64,000 nt of DNA from Gamsiella multidivaricata (GCF_025024155.1 NW_026251775.1:1-64000); one strand, 5' to 3'; shown: positions 30,179 to 42,699, counted from the stretch's first letter. Made by a program: numbers and translations. The notes: generated by a model not told the origin, from the letters alone.

Positions 30179-31237
30179 CTAGGTGTACTGATGCTTAATG
30201 TGTGGCCAATGGATTTGGTCGACGCGGTCGAGCACAGCTTGCCACCTTTCGAATGGCTGGATCTCGTGAGTCACTGTTAGACCCTGTGCACAGTCGACAC
30301 CATGACGGGCAAGACGCTGCTCTATGCACCACCATCGCATGCCAGCAATCAGGCCCACAAACTGTATCAGCACCCACGTCTGTGCACCTGCACTGCTGTC
30401 ATAGCAGGTCGCCACAAGCCCCAGTGGGAAATGTATGGTCATTAAGAGACTTCCGATCGCACGCAGGACTCTGCAGCGTGTGTGGCGCTTCGGCAGTCTC
30501 CGACGTGCTAGGTCATCAAACTCCAAACACACAGTGTACTCGATCAAGCTTTTTGTGGTGTTTTGGTCATTCAGTAGGTACACTCGCTGTTTGCAATTGG
30601 CGTTGCACTGGTGTCCGGACTGAACAGCGGGCCCGGCACTGAGCACGATAAAGAACCAGCCAAGCCAGCCTAACAGCACATTACCTGCCCACAGCTGCAT
30701 GTCGGCCCACGCCATGATCGCTGAAGCAACCAGTGGCCAACACGCAGCAATCCATCGCACAATGTTTGCATACGTTCCCGTGTGTGTATCTTCCTGTGGG
30801 GATACTGTCATGCGGATGTAATGATGGTGGACGCGATCCTGGGGCTTTAGAGCAGACACTGCAGCTACAGCACGATCCTGCACAGCTGCGTAGACGCAGC
30901 TACCCATCTGCTTCATCCGGCCGTCGGAGACGGAGTAGCACTCTGCTTTTGCATTCCTCAAAGGCGCTACACCCACATACTCGTCCCAGTCGTTGATCCT
31001 GCCTGATAATGCACATGCTGTGTGCACCATCAGCATCGCTCCGAGCTTGAACGTAGGGCCAGCCACTGGTTGGCACGCCCCATTAACCAGCGCTGTAGTC
31101 AGCGTGATTGCACCATATGAGTCTTTGTAGAGGCACTGTGTCAGCATTGCGGGCGTCATGGCATCACATCCAAATGCACCCAATACTGCTAGTGCACTGG
31201 ATACTGAGGTGACTGTGGTCGATGTTGTCTCGTCCAT
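30179..31237 (-). CDS. Four-helix membrane protein, cassette copy 2 (full length)
   Basis: A 352-residue intronless gene starting at ATG 31237. It has the same four predicted helices as copy 1 and a 35-residue hydrophilic tail (residues 318-352) containing FERWQAVLDRVD. A few substitutions separate it from copy 1, mostly after residue 250. No signal peptide or known family was recognised. The start codon is 684 bp from that of the divergent HET-like gene. I take this as the ancestral form because the copy 1 C-terminus is explained by a deletion joint. Confidence 0.65.
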   Translation of the reverse strand: MDETTSTTVTSVSSALAVLGAFGCDAMTPAMLTQCLYKDSYGAITLTTALVNGACQPVAGPTFKLGAMLMVHTACALSGRINDWDEYVGVAPLRNAKAECYSVSDGRMKQMGSCVYAAVQDRAVAAVSALKPQDRVHHHYIRMTVSPQEDTHTGTYANIVRWIAACWPLVASAIMAWADMQLWAGNVLLGWLGWFFIVLSAGPAVQSGHQCNANCKQRVYLLNDQNTTKSLIEYTVCLEFDDLARRRLPKRHTRCRVLRAIGSLLMTIHFPLGLVATCYDSSAGAQTWVLIQFVGLIAGMRWWCIEQRLARHGVDCAQGLTVTHEIQPFERWQAVLDRVDQIHWPHIKHQYT

Positions 31238-31921
31238 GCTTGCTTTGTGTTTTCAGGATATTCCGTGGGTCGGCTTTGGTGGTTGGGTGCTTGTATGTGG
31301 AATCAAGAGTCCATTCCGAGGTATTTGTACTCTGGGGATTTTCTCAGCCTGCCACTCTCTCTCGCATTCCATCTCATGATTTACTATGAGGTGTCGAAGA
31401 TGGAAGATTCTACCATGAAAGTAGATAGATTTTGTGTAACCTTGGTGGGGCGAAGCAAATGTAAGGGATAACATGTTTGTTTCCATGGAAGCAAACATGG
31501 AAAAGAAAGGACAATGGCGAGGACAAAATGTTGGCGAAGCAAATGCGCGGGTTCACTGACTCATGTTTGTTTGCATGGAAGCAGGCAAAAAAAACATATT
31601 TACACACATGAAAAAGTATTGGCGAAGCAGATGTGCGGATTCACTGACTACATGTCTGTTTGCACACGGCGTTGGCGAAGCAACATACGTGTCTTGCATG
31701 AACGAAAGAAAGGGCCAGTGAGTTATATGGTGAAGCGCCTTGGATGGACTCTTTGAATACACAGAAAAACAAATATAAAAGATACATCTACAGGGACTAT
31801 GACCTTGACAACACCCGACATCGAATCTCCATCACAGCATACTCAAGACATCCCTGCCAGACACACAAACGCTCCTCCACAACCTATTCCATCCCAAACA
31901 CCTATCCTGCTCTAGCGAGTC
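31238..31921. promoter_or_regulatory. Divergent promoter of cassette copy 2
   Basis: Effectively identical to 22099-22782, with the palindrome at 31472-31499 and the GGCGAAGCA repeats kept. Conservation here reflects recent duplication and is not evidence of selection. Confidence 0.5.
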
Positions 31922-34445
31922 ATGATTTCCATCGACGAGGATGCATCAGATGAGCGTATTACAGCGACCGTTCATGACACCAAACGACTACTCAAAGCAA
32001 CAGCAACACTCTCCAAGGCATTCCAAGACGGTGATCCAGAGGACACAACCCATGTCATCATCGGGCGATCTGAAGGTATGTCTGTGGCTAAACTTGATTT
32101 AAATGGGACTGGACTTTGGGCTTTCAGTGGCGCATTGCTTGGACCAGCTGCAGTGTGGATTGAGGTTTTGTATCCTGTTAACTGTCCACTCTTCACTGAT
32201 TTACATTACTCCCAAATACTCAACAGAAGATCCGTCTGAGAGATGGGCTATGTCTCCAACAATGAACGGCTCCCTGGCTTTAAGCGAAATCGGTAACCCG
32301 TCGCGTCTTCCTCACGTGGCGGATATCAAGGAAGCTCTTTCTCGCTCTGGATTAACCGAAAATCAGAACTGGGATTCCGAGGAAGACAGAAATTCCGATG
32401 AGGACTGGGGCTCCGATGAGAGCTGGGGTTCCGATGAGGGCTGGGGTTCCGATGAGGACAAGAATCACAATGAGGACAAGGATTACAATGGGAACAGGGA
32501 TAACACTGGGGACAGGTATTACAATGAGGACAGGGATTATAATGAGAACTGTATTTCAGACGATGGCAAACCAGCAGGAGTAGAGGAGAGTGCTCTGAGT
32601 GCAGTAGATGTGGGCAGCGCCATTGTCGAGCTTGCCACGATGGTGTTTGACTGCGCCGTCAATGGCACGACTACTGGTATTGACAGCCAGTGTGTCGCTG
32701 TCATGAGCAAGGTGCGACGGATTCCCTCTAAAGGAAGCCGTTGCAGATGCTCTCATTGCTTCATGCAGGCGCCTTGGCGGAGTGGACCAGTGGCAGGAAT
32801 GAATGGTAACTGTGGTGCGTATGCCTGGGGGATCGGTAGCGGTTTGGTCGTAGGGCCTGGGGTAATCGACCAGTTGGTCGAGCAAACTTGGGAAAGCGTC
32901 AGCAATATGGTTGATAGGTGGGGACAGTTGGTTGGGAGCAAGGTGTGTGTGGCTGACTATAGGACCATCAATCACTCAGACGGCGGCATGAGCTTTTCTC
33001 CGTTACTGGCTGCTGAGATTCGGTCAGGTATCCCGTATGTTGATGGCATGACCGCCATGGCCATCGGTTGTGAAGGGATGCTGAATGGTGCGGGAATGTA
33101 TGAGCATTATCCGGCTACTGGCGACTACGAAGAGACGAAGCTCATGCATGATGGTGAGCATCGATGGATTGACTGTGCTGGAGGGGTTCCAAGGACGGTT
33201 ATCAAGTCACTAATAGGCAATGAACGGTACGCGTGTGTGTCACACACCTGGGGGCGTGGCTGGTGCAAGGGGACTTGTGGCATCACAGGGGAGTACCAGG
33301 AGAAGCACGTGTGCAAATGGGGCTATTGGGATGAGCGGGATATAGCAGCTGCCGTTATAGCCACAGGATGGGATAGTGAGTTGTGGCTCGACTGGGTTGA
33401 CGTTCCCACGCAGGCAGGCTTGAAGAAGGCCAACAAGATCAAGGCACAAGCCGAGCTATATGCTGATGCGAGTCGCGTGTTTGTGTTTGTTCCTGAACAC
33501 GATTTCCTTTCGATCAAAGGTGCGCTAGATCTCAGTGAGACCGCTGACACCTTCGATGAGTTCCTTGAGGTGATACATCTACTCGGAGGTGTTAGTTGGT
33601 TCACATCCACTTGGACGTTGCAGGAGATGTTCATGAGCTACGAGCGCATGATGGTTGTGACCCATGGTGGCAAGTCCATTGAGTGTGGATGGCTGGTAAC
33701 ACTGCAGGCTCGGTTGGGTGCCCTACTTGATAGATATTGGATGTGCCTCAAAGCTACCGATATGACTATGCTTGTTGGCCTTGGCGTACTGCAGCTTGGC
33801 AATTACGATTCTGGACGATTGGTTGCGGCTGCACTAATGCGTTGTCGTGGAATGACACATGATTGTTGTGATAGTGTAACTCACGAACGTTGTGGTGCAC
33901 TGACGCATGATCGTTGTGGTGGAGGGATGCATGATATGGGAGTGTTTGATTCTATAAGGTATGAGCTGATTCCTGACGTGCCAAGAGGACTGCCAGCGTG
34001 TGCCCAGCTTATAGGTTTAGCAGTGCAGCAGCATGATGTTAGTTGGCTGGCATTTGAGGCTGCCCCTGCGAAAGGAAGGATCGTCCCTGTATCCACAATG
34101 CCAATGTACGGGGCGAAGTGGCCTGCAGCTGGACGATGGCAAACAATCTGCGACTTGCTCGCCACTGGGGCAGGGTTGTTATGGTTTGGAGCTACTGGGA
34201 CGGTTACGTTGTCGGAGACCATTCATTCTTGGTATGATGAGGACTTTGCATCTGAGGGCGTTTCTGGAGACAAGGGTACAGCTCGGGTCATTGTGCTCTG
34301 TGTGAGAGATACTGATCCCGCCAATGAGTGTTGGCTTGGAATGCTTGTGTCTGGGGTCTCGGGAAGGACACGTCGGGTCGGAGGTTGTGTGCTGAAGCCC
34401 TCGCAGATGCAGACGTTCGGATCGGGAGCAGTACTCGTGGTGTGA
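31922..34445 (+). CDS. HET-domain-like protein, cassette copy 2 (790 aa)
   Basis: Exons 31922-32075 and 32227-34445 give the same structure and length as copy 1, ending at TGA 34445 with AATAAA at 34483. The two proteins are identical for long stretches. Differences elsewhere are scattered: Thr/Ala near residue 327, Lys/Ser just before the WTLQE block, and Leu/Pro and Gly/Arg near 634-639. By contrast a 57-nt patch at 33769-33825 has 12 base changes giving seven residue changes. All HET-like motifs are kept, so both copies look functional. If the HET reading is right, its role would be signalling in self/non-self recognition or cell death. Confidence 0.72.
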
Positions 34446-34672
34446 CAGTAATACATATAAACAGCCTATTTTCACAATACACAATAAAGGACTTTTCAGT
34501 TGCCTCTCTTCCCTGTGTCCTCTCCTGTTTGTCACAAGTGGGCACACCGACATGAGGTGACGATGATGCTGACGATTCAGAGCCTGATTAGCCTAAGAGT
34601 AATGTATACGGACATACTTGTGCGCAACCCGAGAAGATTGTTCCTTATTTTTGTCCAACAGCAACCACGCTG

Positions 34673-34795
34673 GAGCGCTTTTGCCTTCAACACATCGACT
34701 TATACATGGGTAACATCATGGCTGAAAGAAATGACATTACTGGCACCATTGATTGGGAGTCCTTAGGTGCATATCCGGTCTGGCAGCGTGCTTAA
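34673..34795 (+). pseudogene. APH-type phosphotransferase relic behind HET copy 2
   Basis: Same as the relic at 25533: HIDLYMGN and IDWE are present, followed by an early TAA (34793-34795). It is part of the duplicated unit. Confidence 0.5.
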
Positions 34796-35160
34796 TACCC
34801 TGAATTTCTTGTTGGCAGAGGCATCAGTGTAGGAGCTAATAATGGTGACAGGTGGGGTGAACAGAAGGATTTCCAACAGCTTCTCGAGGAGACGAACCTC
34901 TGTAATTCTTCTACTCAGAGATAGCAAGTCGAGATGAAGCGTTTGGAGCGGCTATGCAAGAGGGTGGCAAACTTCAGGAAATAAACTATTCTGCTTGGAG
35001 ACTTTCCTGCGAAAAGCAAATACTGGATGGGAGCGTCTCAACAATGGCATTGATGGCAGGGATTACGATTGTTTTGCAGCTCTAACAGAAGGTACTTTGT
35101 CGGAATAGAGAGTCATTTCATTTGACTTTGTGTTTGAATCGGACCACTGCGTTATTGTGA

Positions 35161-36076
35161 TCCATTCTATCAACCTGTTGCGCACGGTTCTCTTTGTTTT
35201 AATAAAGCTGTGTTGTCGATATAAACTTCAATTGTGGATGAATAAACGATGTTTTTCTAAGAGCAAGTATAAAACGGTTGCTTTTAGCACTTGTCTCTCG
35301 TTATTTCCCGAGCATTTCAACATCTTATTGACAGCAGTCATTTGGCATGAAAAGACAGAAAAGGGTGGTAGCTGCATATTCAGCCGAGTCCGGTGTACTT
35401 TATTACCATAGAGTTGATCAATAAATATCGTGTGTGGAGCCACATCTTTTTCTCACTTGTCTTTTGAACCTCATTAACCACAATATATTTCACCAAACAG
35501 AACTTTTTAATGACATCCCTTATCCTAAATTCATCCAATGAGTTTTAATAAGAAAATGCAATTGTGTTAAAGTGCACATATTGACACCTGGCCCCCGGTA
35601 CAGCTAGAAATGTAACTTGGTTGGCATTTGCTTGGAATTGGTATTAAGGAATGAGCTGAAATGGGATCATCCTCATTGAGAATCCTCAATTAATATCGCT
35701 CCGCTCAAATTTTATACAACACTTTCCAACTTCCACATCATGGTCAAGCTTGTATGAAGTAGAGAGAAGATCTGAAGGCGACCATGTTGGTACGGATCGA
35801 GGTGAGTAGCTCGGACAAGCGAGACGAGGTGAAAGAGCCATCAACCGCTACATGAGATGGTGCAGGAAAAGTTTCAGCTCGCGTTCCCTAATTAGTGGGT
35901 GGACAATCCAACGTTGCTTCAGTATGATTGGACAATCACATCAACAGGTCTTTGCGGAACGACGGGCTCTTGGAGAAACAATGTCGCGTGCTGTGTGTGA
36001 CTTTTCGCTGCTCGCCTTTTTCTTCCATGAACTCATTCATTCCGCAGCATCCCCATCGACATTCACTTTTCCGACC
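35161..36076. other. Intergenic upstream of eRF3
   Basis: The left part (to about 35420) still matches the DNA at 6.65-6.88 kb, the 3' flank of the LINE-interrupted copy. The rest is AT-rich and presumably holds the eRF3 promoter. No other gene is seen. Confidence 0.5.
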
Positions 36077-38116
36077 ATGAGCGGACACGACAACAACAGC
36101 GACACCACCGCAACGAAGCTATCGGACCTGAGTCTCGATCCGAGTGCAAAGACCTTTGTATCGCGTGCAGCAGCCGAGACCTCTGTACCCTCTGGGATGC
36201 CTCAGCCCACCCAAGAAGACAATACACGCGCTCCATCTATCGCGCCCTCAGATATCGACTTCAACGCCTCTCCTCCTACAGCTGTCGTGAACAAGACTTC
36301 GGTGAAGACTTCTAGCACAGCTCCATCACACGTCTTGGCGCCAACTCCTGTCACTACCCCCGCAACGGCGCCTCCAGCACCAAGGTCCATCACGCCGGCA
36401 TCAAAGTCTGCCTCGCCTATGCCATCCAAGAAAGCGGCTGCTACGGCGGCTGCGGACAATGGAACGGAGGAAGACACAGTGGACCAGGAGACGTTGACAG
36501 AGTTCTTTGGAAAGGAGCATATCAATGTTTTATTCATTGGGCATGTCGATGCAGGAAAGTCGACGATGGGAGGCCGTATCCTGTAGGTGTCTTTCATATT
36601 TGCTATATGCTGTTGTCCCGATACATGTTCCGTGGCGAATAACAACCTCATTTACATAATCCACATAGAGAGGCGACAGGGATGATCGACAAGAGAACGC
36701 TGGAGAAAATTGAAAGGGAGGCCAGGGAGGCGGGGCGCGAATCCTGGTACTTGTCGTGGGCACTGGACACGAATGTTGAGGAGCGTGCAAAAGTAATACT
36801 CTTGGTAAATCTCTTGATGATCATGCGTGGATGGATCTCTATTTCTCACACTCTCCTCTCCTTCTCCTTCGACACTATAGGGCAAGACTGTCGAAGTCGG
36901 GCGCGCCTATTTTGAGACAGATACTCGTCGCTACACCATCCTGGATGCGCCCGGTCACAAGGCCTATGTGCCCAATATGATCGGAGGCGCTGCTCAGGCA
37001 GATGTAGCCGTGCTGGTCATTTCTGCGCGCAAGGGTGAGTTTGAGACTGGATTCGAGAGGGGTGGACAGACTCGGGAACATGCTGTCCTGGCTAAAAACA
37101 GCGGCGTCAACAAACTGGTGGTAGTCATTAACAAGATGGACGACCCGACAGTCAATTGGTCCAAAGAGCGATACGATGAGTGCGTGGAGAAACTGTCGCC
37201 GTTCCTAAAGTCGAATCGGTACAATCTCAAGGGTGACGTAGTATTTATGCCAGTTTCAGGATATACGGGTGCCAACATCAAGAGCAAGGTCGACCCCAAG
37301 GACTGCGATTGGTACTCAGGACCGACATTGCTCGAGCGTCTTGACACGATCCATATGACGGACAGGAAGTTGAATGCGCCTTTCCGTATGCCGATCAGTG
37401 AAAAATATAAGGATATGGGAACTATTGTAGTGGGAAAGATTGAAGCGGGATCGATCAAGAAGGGCGCACACGTTTTGATGATGCCAAATGCTGTTAAGGT
37501 CGAAATCGCTGCTCTGTTTAGTGAACAGGAAGAGGAGATTCCGATGGCAGGCGTTGGCGACAACGTTCGACTTCGACTCCGAGGTGTAGAAGAGGATGTA
37601 TGTCGGCTAGCTTAGGAATTGCTGTACTGATCCTAGTCGTTCGATGATGACTAACAAGTTGCTGATGCGCAAAATTCTTGATACTTTTGCCATAACGTTT
37701 AGGACATCATGACCGGATTCGTCCTTTGCAGCCTCAAGCATCCCGTGCATGCAGTGACAAAGTTTGAAGCAGCGCTTGGAGTTTTGGACCACAAGAACAT
37801 CATCAGCGCAGGCTACAATGCGGTGCTCCATGTTCACACTGCGATTGAAGAGATCACCTTGTCAGCCATGGTCCATCTGATCGACAAGAAGACAGGTCGC
37901 AAATCCAAACGGCCACCTCAGTTCCTGAAGAAGGGGCAGCAGGGGGTTGTGGTGATCGAGACTGGGGGCCTCCTATGTGTTGAGACGTTTGCAGACTCGC
38001 CCCAGATGGGGAGATTTGCACTGAGGGACGAAGGGAGGACCATTGCGATTGGCAAGATCACGAAGCTGTATGGTGTTGAATCATCAGCAGCGGAGGGTCA
38101 AGCAGGCGCGGCTTAA
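36077..38116 (+). CDS. SUP35: Translation termination factor eRF3 (Sup35-type GTPase)
   Basis: Four exons: 36077-36582, 36669-36792, 36881-37597 and 37703-38116, total 586 codons, all in phase with GT-AG introns of 86-105 nt. eRF3 binds eRF1 and uses GTP hydrolysis to drive peptide release in the cytosol. The P-loop GHVDAGKS is at about 155-162 and is split from the rest by intron 1. DAPGHK (G3) and NKMD (G4) follow, and the elongation-factor beta-barrel domains are complete. The N-terminal 140 residues are rich in Ser, Thr, Ala and Pro with no Gln/Asn-rich prion-type repeats like those of yeast Sup35. The ATG is taken at 36077 (MSGHDNN) because upstream in-frame sequence is not protein-like. 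Confidence 0.95.
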
Positions 38117-38611
38117 AAAAAAAAGAAAGAAAAAAAAAAGAGGAAAAAAAAAAGAGTGGTGGGATGAGATGGTAGTGTGTAGATCGAGACGGTGTGCAAA
38201 TAAAGGATCGATGGATGGACTTTGGGGACATGGGTGTCCGTGTAGACCCTGAATATGCAGGGAATGGGCCAGTGCGCGGGCGATGGCGCACGAACGACAG
38301 CAGGATCCATTACATAGTCTACAAACAATCGTCCGGGATAAATTGCTCTGGTTGGCCAAAAATACTCCAGCCTATCACGTTCGAGCTCAGTTTGCACTCC
38401 ACACACTCGCATTTACACCCATACTGCACTTACGCCCACACTCATTCCCCCACTTGCCCACTCCCCACTCCCCACTCCCCACTTCCCGCCTCCCACTCCA
38501 TTCCGCCGAGGGTGTCTGAGTATCTACCTCTGCCCACCGCTCAAGCACTCCGCCATCGCCGACATCTGATCCTCATCCCTTCCATCGGACCAGCAAACAT
38601 CCCATGCACCA
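38117..38611. other. Intergenic, A-rich tract and CT/CA-rich leader
   Basis: Broken A-runs (38115-38155) follow the eRF3 stop. Repeated CCCCACTC units (about 38450-38500) precede the next gene and look like a pyrimidine-rich promoter or leader. Confidence 0.5.
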
Positions 38612-41000
38612 ATGGGCATACTTTCGCTGCAATGTGTCACAACAAACGGGACCCGCCTGCTGGGCATGTCGTACACATTTCCTTCCATCGAGCACAGCAA
38701 CGACAACAACGACAGCGACGGCAACAACGACATCGTAGCCCTTATTCAATCCAACCCCAACCCAACCAGTGTCTCTGACATTACCTGGTCCCTGGTCGCC
38801 GCCTATCCGCGGCCGATCATCGATCCACATGACTACGCCCCGATCGTCTGCAACGTCGACCCAAAGACAAACATTTTCAGTGCCATGTCCTACTTCAGCA
38901 TCACAGATCTCACCTACAACGAAACTCAGGCACCACGCCCACCAGGCGGATTCCAATACGACCCAAGGTCGAACAGCTGGTCCAACTTCACGCTCAAGGC
39001 AGGCTATCAATGGGGGGATTACTCGGCCACATACGCCCTGTTTCAATGGCCCGACACAGCAAACCTCTTTCAGGCCAACGTCGGCACCTCAAACGCAGTT
39101 CACCTCGGCATGCTCGGTGTCGATGACAACGGCACCAAAGAGTTTATCAATGTCGTTTCCTGGGGCCTGGTAAGGAAGTCCTGGCGTTTTCTCCCTGTTA
39201 CCAATTTTTTTTTTTATCCTGTTACCAATGCACTTTGAATTTCAGACCTCTCTGTTAAGGGGAGAGGGGTCAGGCTAATGTATTAAATTATATTCGGGCT
39301 ACACACAAGCTGCAGATGACCTGTTGCTTTTGATAAGTCCAACCATTGCATTGGGCACGCTTGCAGAAGCGATGCATAGCCAGCCAGTTTTTAACAGATT
39401 CTTTTTTTTTTTTTTATGTTATGCTAGGATCCAAACATATACGGCTATCCGAGTAGACTAGTCTTTGGCAATAATGCTCTCTACCAATTCGGCACCCTCG
39501 TCGTCAACAACAGGACAGGGGCCCTTAGGAACACGTTGACGAGGATACCACTAAATGGGGATCCATTCCAATTCAAACCGCCACCAAATCTGCCTGTGTA
39601 CAATGCGACGAGTATGAACTACTGCGTTCCGTCCTCTGTCTCCGCACGGTTCTATAAGGACATTCTCTATGTGTTTTGTCAGGTGCGTCGTCTATCAAGT
39701 CAACGCGTCACAGACTATTAACGGATTGCACTAAACTAATCTTTTGTTATGATATCTTTGATATTATATGTAGGGCTTGGATAACGATGCTTTCCCAGGA
39801 CAAGGACTTTTAATGACGTTCAAGGATGGGGCAAACAGGGACTCTGCACTCAGCGACTACATCATGACGGATATTGACCGACTTTCGGGATCACTTATTC
39901 AGCCGATCGGTGGAAGCGACGACGGGAAAGTGGAGCCGTTTGCATTCATCGCATCTCTTGATTACGACACCATGGGCCTTGCGCTGGGAGCCTCAACCAT
40001 TGGCATCTCCCAGTCCGTCCCGTATTCTATCAACATCACGGATCCATACGGATTTCCACTAGCGGATCCACCCAATTACACTCCGGCCATTATTGGCGGA
40101 TCAGTTGCCGGAGCTTTAGTATTGCTGTCAGTAGCGCTGTTTTTGTTCATTCGGAGGCGGTGGCCACGTTACAAGCGGAGGATTAGGGCAAAGATTATAG
40201 CCATGATGAGCGTAGAAGACGACAACGACGGCCATGAGGACATGCGCAATATCAACAAGATCGAGGGTCCTTCTATGGATAGCTTTGACCTGGATGGGCG
40301 GGGCAAGATCCTGGTTACCGATGACATGGAGCTGGATGGTATCATGGACACAGGAACAGGGTATATGCGTGAGGTGATGCTCCAACAACACCCTAGACCA
40401 GCTATTGTAACGACCTTGACTGCGGACCCTGAGGATTTCGAGGCGGAGAGCATGAAGGATCCTACGCTCGAGAACAGGTCACTGCCTACACAAACGCTCA
40501 CTCTAGCGACCTCACAGGTCGCTCCACCAACCACCGCATTCATGTCTGGATCAAAATCAATGCCGCCTTTGCTAGGATTAGCCGTCATACACAGTCCATC
40601 TGCTCCACAACCATATACCCCCGGCGACGGATCTGAAATGTCTGCTCCAGTATCGAGCGCGTCCATAGACCAAGACCCGCCGTCTCAACGAACAAAAGTA
40701 GCAGAGGCGACAAAGGAGGCAGCAGCACAGGCACGGCTCTCCTTGTCCTCATCAGGGGCTGCCCCGCCATACCAACAGCACCCAGCTATACCCTCCATTG
40801 CCGCGCCGTCATTCCCTACACCTCCTACACCGACAGCGCCAAGGTGGATCTCTGAGGAGCTACGGGGTTATAGACCTGGTTCTCTCCATACGGTCGCAGA
40901 GCAGAATAGTGGGGGCGGGTTGAATGATATGGATTCTTTAGATGGGCATGATGGGCTCAAAAGAACCAGCACCGATACCACTGTTCAACATGTAGCATAA
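38612..41000 (+). CDS. Type I membrane protein, kelch/galactose-oxidase-like ectodomain
   Basis: Exons 38612-39169, 39428-39682 and 39774-41000 join in phase to 679 residues. The first 370 residues form a probable extracellular part with many N-x-S/T sites. Repeated blocks (FQYDPRSNSW, VVNNRTG, YKDILYVFCQ) resemble beta-propeller or kelch-like surface proteins of Mucoromycota. One membrane helix lies near residues 374-397 (IIGGSVAGALVLLSVALFLF), followed by a basic stop-transfer and a 280-residue disordered Ser/Pro-rich cytoplasmic tail. No signal peptide is apparent at ATG 38612, so a 5' exon may be missing. It is paralogous in layout to the gene at 43021. Function unknown; cell-surface sensing is a guess. 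Confidence 0.7.
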
Positions 41001-42387
41001 GCAGCATGTATAATAGATCATATATATAAAGAAAAAGGTGTTCGTACATAGTATATCTTCTAGAGAAGGGGTACTGAGGATCTGCTGATAGTCAATGGAC
41101 ATCTGGAGCACTGTATAGTGCATGTATATGCGCTAGATATCATCATAACCTATTAAGCGACAGAGCCAGGTGCTGGACACTACTCCGTTCTGCCATTGTT
41201 ACCCATTCAGTGACCCGGCCCGTATGCAATCTCGCGGTGCCTGCCTGCCTGTCTGTTGAGGATGGCAAAAAAAAAAAGACATGAACACACGCACCATTCC
41301 TCAAGCGGGTGACTATGACAGGCGCGGTCGTTGCTCGACAACAACACAACGGGGAACGGGGAACAGATACAAAATAACCAGAAGTAAAAAAACGAGCGAA
41401 CGGCCTTCCAACGGGATTTGTTTTTTTTTTCTTTTTTTCATATTCCTGAACTATAGATCGGAGCTGGTGAAGACAAAAGTGGTCCTGCCATCGATCTACA
41501 AAATAAAGAGCGTGAGTAAAAAAAAAATACTTGTACTGTAGGTTCTGGAAAGTAGAGAGTGTAGCCGGAAAACGTGTCTATAATCCTACCATTAACGTCA
41601 CAGACAACTTGAGGACCTGTCCCGGTAGTCCGCCCAGCGTACCGGGGCTAGCTCCTGTCTCATCCTCAAAATACCAGCCCATTGACGTTCGGAGAAACTC
41701 GTCAGTTTTTTTTTTTTTTTTTTTTTTTTTTTTCAACGACACAGCGCCGCTCCTTCTTACATGTCTTAGGTCGTGAGATGTACCCCCCCCCTCCTCCCCC
41801 TTTAAAGTTCTCGCCAACTCCCACCAACAAAATGTCTCCAGACCCACACCCACATCACCAAAAAATACATCCTCTTGATCCATCGCTCCCGCATTGCGTC
41901 GTGCCTGGACCCTCGAGACGGAAACGCTCCACCCAACTATTCACGTATTCATATCATGCCATTTCGCTAGATGTGATGCCTTGTTGTCAAGTGCAGGTAA
42001 GGTAGAGATAACGCTGTAACGGATAGATGTCTGCAATGTGAATCATCAATCAGGCACACACCACAGCGCAGATTGGGACATGCAAAACACGGAGATGTCT
42101 CCCCTAAATTAGGGAGTTTCAAACCCAGTAATTCCGCCAGCCCGAGGGCAGGTGTGTAGCGAAATGTGTATGTACAACGTGGAAAACACTAGGGGGTTTC
42201 AAAAACTTTGATATTTTTGCGGCTGTGCTATAAATTTTTTTGTGGGCAGATAAGTCTATCGTGGCGCGTTTGTGACCAAAAACGCGTTTTGCAAAAACAC
42301 GCCAAAATGTTCAACCTAACACGCCTGTGACTTTTACAATTCAAAAAAAAAAAAAATGAGCGAAGCCAATCCGCCAATCTAGTCCCC
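41001..42387. other. Intergenic with homopolymer tracts
   Basis: A T-run of about 27 lies at 41706-41733 and shorter A/T runs at 41270, 41420 and 41518. Two copies of a GGGxGTTTCAAA motif occur at 42112 and 42193. No convincing gene. Confidence 0.5.
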
Positions 42388-42699
42388 ATGCCATTCAAGT
42401 CAGAATGCCAACAGCTACTATCCGACCTGGAGCAGCTCATCATTCTCACGATCCTCAGCGATGACGATGAAAGGAACAGAGGATGCAAAATCGCAAAGCT
42501 GAAAAGTCAGAAGAGGACGCGAATACTAGTTGTGGGCAAACACGCCGCAGAGGCAAATGAAATCCGCCATAGTGGCGAGGCGCGCTTGAAATTTAATACA
42601 AAATTGAGTTGGGCAGTGCCATGTTATACTTATGAGCTAGACTATTGGCCAACTGATAGTCCAAGCCGAGGCAGCCTTTGGCACGCCTGCACTGCCTAG
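42388..42699 (+). CDS. Small unrecognised ORF, possibly a transposase N-terminal fragment
   Basis: 103 codons starting MPFKSECQQLLSDLEQL, preceded by an A14 run. The beginning has a helical, hydrophobic heptad pattern and a DDDE cluster. It reminds me of the N-termini of PIF/Harbinger-type transposases in this group of fungi, but no catalytic domain follows and the frame ends in unrelated sequence. Treat it as a possible transposon scrap. Confidence 0.2.
   Translation: MPFKSECQQLLSDLEQLIILTILSDDDERNRGCKIAKLKSQKRTRILVVGKHAAEANEIRHSGEARLKFNTKLSWAVPCYTYELDYWPTDSPSRGSLWHACTA

Larger units (their letters stand above)
28552..35160. repeat. Segmental duplication, unit 2
   Basis: Partner of 20776-26010, about 1.36 kb longer because of DNA at about 28923-30285 that is absent from unit 1. 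It holds the longer membrane-protein gene, the divergent promoter, the second HET-like gene and an APH relic. Confidence 0.9.

Noticed and set aside
41706..41733. Poly-T/poly-A tracts as retrotransposon tails
   Set aside because: No element body or target duplication adjoins them. Homopolymer runs are common in the intergenic DNA here.
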